Assembly (NCBI GenBank): GCA_024274705.1
Contig: JAJSAL010000011.1
Coordinates: forward strand, 51,280 to 115,279
DNA: 64,000 bases
From: Spirochaetota bacterium
GTDB taxonomy: Bacteria > Spirochaetota > Spirochaetia > SPDA01 > JAJSAL01
Direction: 5' to 3'
In this document: positions 59,994-64,000 of the stretch, one piece after another
How positions within the stretch are numbered: the stretch's first letter is position 1
Layout: every line of letters starts with the position of its first letter
The notes under the pieces: model-generated
What the model was told of the DNA's origin: nothing
Database searches by the model: none
Seen by the model: only the letters and a program-made list of their open reading frames with translations
Made by a program: the position numbers and the translations under genes

Positions 59994-60991
59994 TCGTGCT
60001 GTCCATTATCCTCCGGAAAGAGGATGAGGTTGCCTCCCCTGCTTCTGCCCACCAGGGGCAGCTCGTGAGCTTTGAAAATAAGGTCTTCCGCTTTACTGCC
60101 GTGGTCCGGGTAGAGGGTGATGCCGATACTGGCGGTGATATTGAATTCCTTTCCATCTGTTGCGTCCGTTACATCCATATCATTCATGAAATCACGAATA
60201 CGCTCAGCCTGTTCATACGCCTCCCGGCGTGTAGCACCGGGGAGGAGTACTGCCATGGCATTCCCCTTATACCGGGCTGTCCGCTCATCATCCCCTATGA
60301 AATCACACAATCTTCTTCCAATGATCCTGATGGCCGTATCTCCTGCGTCATGACCGTAGGTATCGTTTAGGGCTTTAAAATTGTCCGGTTTTGTTATCAG
60401 GAGAGCGAATCCGGAGCTGTCCTGATTGATGAGATCTCCCATTTTTTCTATGAGAAAGGTTCGATTGTACAGTCCTGTCAGCTTATCCCTGTACACCTGT
60501 TTCCTCAGTTCCTGTACCAGTGGTGAATTCTCCTTGATAAGTGAATTCGCCCTCCGTATACGCCCGGCAATTTCTACGAGTATTTTATGGAGGATCCTGG
60601 CGGAGAGTGCGGGATGTTTTTCCAGAATCGTAGTAAAGCTGGTGCCTGACCTGGGAAACACCAAGAGACGTGTTTCTCCCGATGCGTAAGCTGAGGCATT
60701 TCTCGAGGCTTCGGTAAACAGGTCCATTTCCCCGAAACAATTCCCCTGGACAAACCTGGCGATATCCGTCTGCCGCCCTGATTCGTTCTTCTTTTTTACT
60801 ACGATTTCACCGGATTCTACAATATACAGGGCATTGCCGGGGTCACCTTCGAAAAATACCGGCTGGTCAGCACGAACATTGAGAAACTCGCTGCTTCCTG
60901 CGATGACTTCGATCTCATGGGTCTGAAGAGATGAGAAGATATCGGCTTTCTTCAGCAGAAGTGCCTTTTGTTCAAGCAGGTTTTCGGCCAT
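59990..60991 (-). CDS. cNMP-binding protein with a degenerate GGDEF domain
   Basis: About 333 residues, paralogue of the following gene. cNMP domain (FFEGDPGNALYIVESGE, FGEMDLFTEASRNASAYA) and GGDEF-type fold (RDKLTGLYNRTFLIEKM, TKPDNFKALNDTYGHDAGD), but the signature loop reads ARYKGNAMAVLLPG instead of GGDEF, so it lacks the catalytic residues. It is probably a receptor or partner rather than a cyclase. ATG 60991 has TTGGAG upstream; ATG 61012 is in frame too. First gene of the operon with the active cyclase. Confidence 0.88.
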   Translation of the reverse strand: MAENLLEQKALLLKKADIFSSLQTHEIEVIAGSSEFLNVRADQPVFFEGDPGNALYIVESGEIVVKKKNESGRQTDIARFVQGNCFGEMDLFTEASRNASAYASGETRLLVFPRSGTSFTTILEKHPALSARILHKILVEIAGRIRRANSLIKENSPLVQELRKQVYRDKLTGLYNRTFLIEKMGDLINQDSSGFALLITKPDNFKALNDTYGHDAGDTAIRIIGRRLCDFIGDDERTARYKGNAMAVLLPGATRREAYEQAERIRDFMNDMDVTDATDGKEFNITASIGITLYPDHGSKAEDLIFKAHELPLVGRSRGGNLILFPEDNGQHE

Positions 60992-61012
60992 GGCTGCTCC
61001 AATGCCGTGCAT

Positions 61013-61713
61013 TTAATGATAAACGTGGGTAGCAGTATAATCCCTAGAGAGGTAAAAATAAAGGGAGGGAATACAGGTGAAAACCCGGCTCAATGGTCTT
61101 AAGTTCGATAATGTTTGGTACTACATTCGTGAATAACACCGCTTCCATGTTGCTCCTTGTAGCAGCCATCATCAGAAGTCATTAATAAACATTTCGATTA
61201 CCGCTGTATGGTATTTTGCCTTTTTCATGACTCCCGCCAGGTGACGTTTGCCGGGGTTCAGCTCCCAGCCGGGATGATCATGGGTACGTACCCGGGATTC
61301 ATATTTACTGTACGGAGAACTTGCGGTCTGCTTTACAATTGTGTTTCCTCTGTTAAAACCGGTAACTGTTACAGACCGGAACCTGGATTTTGCCGGTATC
61401 ATCCAGTTTTACTCTCGGACATATCACACCTTTTGCACCGCGCGACGCACCGGGACGATTGAATGTACACCGGTTTAAGAGTTCCTGGAGTCATGAAGGG
61501 AAACATCTTTGTCAGGCAGTGGAGGATTTAGAACTCGAAAGGTCCTGGGCTAACCACGGTACGCGGAGTAAAATACAGCGGTTATACCGCTTTACTTTGA
61601 AGCATCCAGGTTGATAAAGTCACCTTCCGCAGCATGGGCCGAAAGGACATATATCCGAAGGTGTCTACCGTTGATTCCTGTCGTTTAACCTTTGTGGTAT
61701 ATTGAGGTACGAT
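61013..61713. other. 701-base stretch without a convincing gene
   Basis: Upstream region of the two divergent signalling operons. A minus-strand frame at 61172-61402 contains a protein-like stretch (HDHPGWELNPGKRHLAGVMK) but has no ribosome site and no family I can name; it might be a gene remnant. No RNA gene seen. Confidence 0.5.
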
Positions 61714-62955
61714 ATGAATCTCAAAAACACTACAGTTTGGATTCTTCCACTAATGTCGTTCCTGCTGCATGTTCTCGCGCTCCTACATTTTTTTAAGGGA
61801 AGCGCCGGATTTAATCTTCCGGAAGAATGGACGTTGGATTTCATCATTCTTCTATCACTGTCCTGTATTACCATGATCGGAATGTATCTTTTGGAATTCC
61901 CACAGTTAAGATTGTTTTTTACTGTGTTGAGAAGCATTGTTTTTTTATTGATTGGTATTCCCTTTGGAAATTTTTTAGACATAGAGTATATACTGCTTTT
62001 TTCAATAGTAATGGATTACAGCTTCGTTTTTCGAAGCCCTGTCGGAGGGATTATCTCAGCGTCAATACTTATTGTTTCCATGGCACTTCAATTCCCAATG
62101 AAGATTTACTTTGTTTCTAAACCCGGTCTTGACTTTATTAGTCTCTTATCCTATTTCCTGGTAGGTTCTGTTTTTGCCGTTATCTGCACTTTTCTCAGGG
62201 TACTGTTGGACATGGTTGCTACGTCAGAAAACCAGATCGCAGGTTTAAATGAGATCGTATCACAATTGATCGGGGTGAATAGAGGATATCTGAAGTATGC
62301 TTCGAAGGTTGAAAAAGAAACAATCGAAAATGAAAGGAACAGAATTGTCCAGGAGCTGCATGATATTGTCGGGAAAGCTTTTACGAATATTCATGCAATG
62401 ATGGATGCTTCCCTCAAGCATCCTCCTGATGACAGCAATGAAGATGCGTTACTGCATACCTGGGTAAAGGAGCAGGCACAGACCGGGTTGTCTGAGACCA
62501 GGTCGGTATTATACAGGCTGCGGGAAATTAAAGAAGCAGAGTTGACAGGGATGAAGGCGTTACTGCAGCTGATAAACACATTCAAAGAAGCTACAAAGGT
62601 CAAGGTTAGAGTTACATGGGGGAATTTCCCATGGAATATATTAGTGCGCGCGGATACTGTTATTCAGCAGGTGATTCAGGAATCTCTGGTTAATGCATTT
62701 CGCCATGGGAAAGCTACCGATATCGATATACAGTTCTGGATAGATCCAAACGATCTCATTATCAACATACTTGATAACGGTATTGGTGGAAACAGTGCGA
62801 AAAAAGGGATCGGGCAATCCAGTATGGAGAAGCGTGTGGCGGATATTGGAGGAAGTATCAAGTTCTTTAGTAATAGTGAAGGGTATAGAGTGTATCTTAC
62901 CATTCCAAGAGAAAGGGTGATATCGAATGAAGAAACTGAAGATACTTATCGTTGA
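61714..62955 (+). CDS. Sensor histidine kinase, NarL/LiaS (HisKA_3) type
   Basis: About 413 residues. Five to six membrane helices in residues 1-170 without a large outside loop, a coiled coil, then the HisKA_3 box IVQELHDIVGKAF with the phosphorylated His near 213 and an HATPase domain: N-box QESLVNAFRHGKA near 330, GIGGNSAKKGIG near 355. ATG 61714 has TGAGG six bases ahead; TTG 61702 is in frame. It overlaps the regulator gene by 29 bases. Signal probably sensed within the membrane. Confidence 0.92.
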   Translation: MNLKNTTVWILPLMSFLLHVLALLHFFKGSAGFNLPEEWTLDFIILLSLSCITMIGMYLLEFPQLRLFFTVLRSIVFLLIGIPFGNFLDIEYILLFSIVMDYSFVFRSPVGGIISASILIVSMALQFPMKIYFVSKPGLDFISLLSYFLVGSVFAVICTFLRVLLDMVATSENQIAGLNEIVSQLIGVNRGYLKYASKVEKETIENERNRIVQELHDIVGKAFTNIHAMMDASLKHPPDDSNEDALLHTWVKEQAQTGLSETRSVLYRLREIKEAELTGMKALLQLINTFKEATKVKVRVTWGNFPWNILVRADTVIQQVIQESLVNAFRHGKATDIDIQFWIDPNDLIINILDNGIGGNSAKKGIGQSSMEKRVADIGGSIKFFSNSEGYRVYLTIPRERVISNEETEDTYR

Positions 62956-63592
62956 TGATCAGAAACTGTTTATCGACAGCCTAAGAAAGGTTCTCATGGG
63001 TCAGGAAGACAGTATTGGAAGCGTTTCAACGACCTTGAATGGTAAGGAAGCAATACAATTCGTACAAAATAACGCGGTGGATATCATTTTAATGGATATA
63101 CACATGCCTGTCATGGATGGAATCGAGGCGACGAAAATCATTCATAGAAAGTATCCGGATATAAGAATCCTAATGTTAACAACATTTGGATATGATGAAT
63201 ATGTAAAGGATGCGATGAAATACGGTGCAGTTGGATTTCTCCTAAAGGATATCTCCTCGGAAGAATTACTCACTTCAATTCAAGGAGCCAGCAACGGCCT
63301 CCGAATTGTGTCTCCCATAATTATTGACGGAGCGTATAAAACCCCTTGTAACTCAGCGGAACAGAAGGCGATACCGGATTGGTACTACCAGTTGACCCAC
63401 AGGGAGAAGGAGATTCTCATTCTGGTCCAGCGAGGATACAGTAATGAAGAAATCGCAGGGCAGATATTGTTAAGTATTCAGACAGTTAAGAACTATTTAA
63501 GCTCGATTTACGAGAAAATGTATGTGAAAAACAGGTTTCAGGCAATGAGGCTTGCTATGGAATACAAGGTGGATTCACTTCCCCTGCGATAG
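62927..63592 (+). CDS. LuxR/NarL-family response regulator
   Basis: 221 residues. Receiver domain with ILIVDDQKLFIDSL, phosphoacceptor Asp in DIILMDIHMPVMDG near 57, and KDISSEELL with the conserved Lys near 108. The C-terminal GerE helix-turn-helix is LTHREKEILILVQRGYSNEE and later TVKNYLSSIYEKM. Cognate regulator of the overlapping kinase; targets unknown. No terminator found after it. Confidence 0.95.
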   Translation: MKKLKILIVDDQKLFIDSLRKVLMGQEDSIGSVSTTLNGKEAIQFVQNNAVDIILMDIHMPVMDGIEATKIIHRKYPDIRILMLTTFGYDEYVKDAMKYGAVGFLLKDISSEELLTSIQGASNGLRIVSPIIIDGAYKTPCNSAEQKAIPDWYYQLTHREKEILILVQRGYSNEEIAGQILLSIQTVKNYLSSIYEKMYVKNRFQAMRLAMEYKVDSLPLR

Positions 63593-63721
63593 TACTTTCG
63601 TCCTGCATTTTAGTACAATAATAACTGGCACAGGCAGGGGTTTCATTACAACATTTATCTATATGAAATACACTATTGAGCGAAATTTGAAATCTGTTAT
63701 CGATAGACAGAAGGACTTTTC

Positions 63722-64000
63722 GGGCCTGTCAAGACTTTTGTGTAAACCCATTAGGCTACTCAACATATTTAGCCAACCGATCTTCAAAGAAGATGCAGAG
63801 TTGAGAATAAATAGAACCCCAGTTACGTACCCGCTGGGTCCACCGTTTACTCATATCCCGAACAGCCAAGTAAAGCAGCTTCATCAGCGCGTCCTCATTT
63901 GGGAAAATCGCCCGGTTTTTTGTCACCTTCCGAATACCCCGGTTAAAACTCTCGATAGGATTGGTGGTATAAATCAGGGTCCGGATTTCCTGAGAATATT
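63722..64000 (-). mobile_element. IS256-family insertion sequence, right part only
   Basis: The element reaches beyond the window. Its end is marked by GGGCCTGTCAAGACTTTTGT and following bases (63722-63749), which resembles terminal repeats of IS256 elements. It begins about 130 bases after the response regulator. Confidence 0.75.
63756..64000 (-). CDS. IS256-family transposase, C-terminal part
   Basis: The last 81 codons of a mutator-type transposase, stopping at TAG 63756-63758. The stretch IYTTNPIESFNRGIRKVTKN followed by RAIFPNEDALMKLLYLAV is the hallmark C-terminus, with the catalytic Glu in NPIESFN. The frame is open to the window edge, so the element may be intact. Confidence 0.92.
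   Translation of the reverse strand, partial: YSQEIRTLIYTTNPIESFNRGIRKVTKNRAIFPNEDALMKLLYLAVRDMSKRWTQRVRNWGSIYSQLCIFFEDRLAKYVE

Noticed and set aside
1..64000. CRISPR arrays, complete prophage or rRNA operon
   Set aside because: No regularly spaced short repeats, no phage structural genes and no rRNA sequence were found.

Overview
The window reads as chromosomal DNA of a free-living, probably anaerobic spirochaete. I infer this from the family mix: a Bat (aerotolerance) operon, periplasmic sugar-binding protein of the type common in Treponema/Spirochaeta (mature end starting GGQKE), DUF6062, a DksA-like protein, HPr without visible PTS sugar transporters, and many cyclic-nucleotide and c-di-GMP proteins. 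No rRNA or marker gene settles the species. Genes are tightly packed, with frequent 4-30 base overlaps and GTG/TTG starts backed by good ribosome binding sites.

Layout. 1-9.0 kb: a carbohydrate module with an FGGY kinase (cut by the window edge), a URO-D-type methyltransferase, an LsrB/RhaS-like sugar ABC importer, a DeoR regulator and a BtpA/SgcQ protein. 9.7-19.2 kb: a secreted-type phosphohydrolase, a B12-binding radical SAM enzyme with a methyltransferase, an HD-GYP and PilZ pair, RmuC and a PHP phosphatase. 19.4-21.6 kb: an accessory island with an internally deleted IS4-type element that keeps both ends, an attC-like site, a HicAB toxin-antitoxin cassette and a tyrosine recombinase lacking its 3' end. 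21.9-31.0 kb: argJ and a MoxR/DUF58/Bat operon. 31.0-38.7 kb: infA, a DksA-like gene, a degenerate DEAD-box protein, an OmpA-like protein, and a K+ channel with a cyclic-nucleotide-binding protein. 38.7-43.2 kb: a NifS-like aminotransferase, HPr and fabD-fabG-fabF. 43.4-49.5 kb: envelope proteins, a small basic protein, peroxiredoxin, a TIR-like protein, a Nudix hydrolase and DUF6062, then a decayed region with a 184 bp direct repeat that includes the 3' end of tRNA-Leu(GAG). 50.0-53.5 kb: two Glu/Leu-dehydrogenase-family genes around a butyrate kinase, suggesting branched-chain amino acid breakdown. 53.5-61.0 kb: pepF, rdgB, an FGGY kinase, a DHH phosphoesterase and two cNMP-GGDEF proteins. 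61.7-63.6 kb: a NarL-type two-component pair. The window ends in an IS256-family element.

The most unusual signal is that five otherwise intact genes (URO-D protein, argJ, batD-like, K+ channel, dehydrogenase) each carry a single in-frame TAA or TAG, with the same reading frame continuing as clearly homologous protein on the far side and no frameshift. In the dehydrogenase, an intact paralogue 2 kb away has GAA at the aligned codon. A shared cause (G:C to T:A mutation, stop-codon suppression, or sequence error) deserves a direct test. Other points are a GGDEF domain without its signature, an HPr with Asp at the Ser46 position, a DEAD-box protein without the DEAD motif, and a DeoR-type operator candidate. 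I found no CRISPR array, no complete phage and no obvious new multi-gene system.
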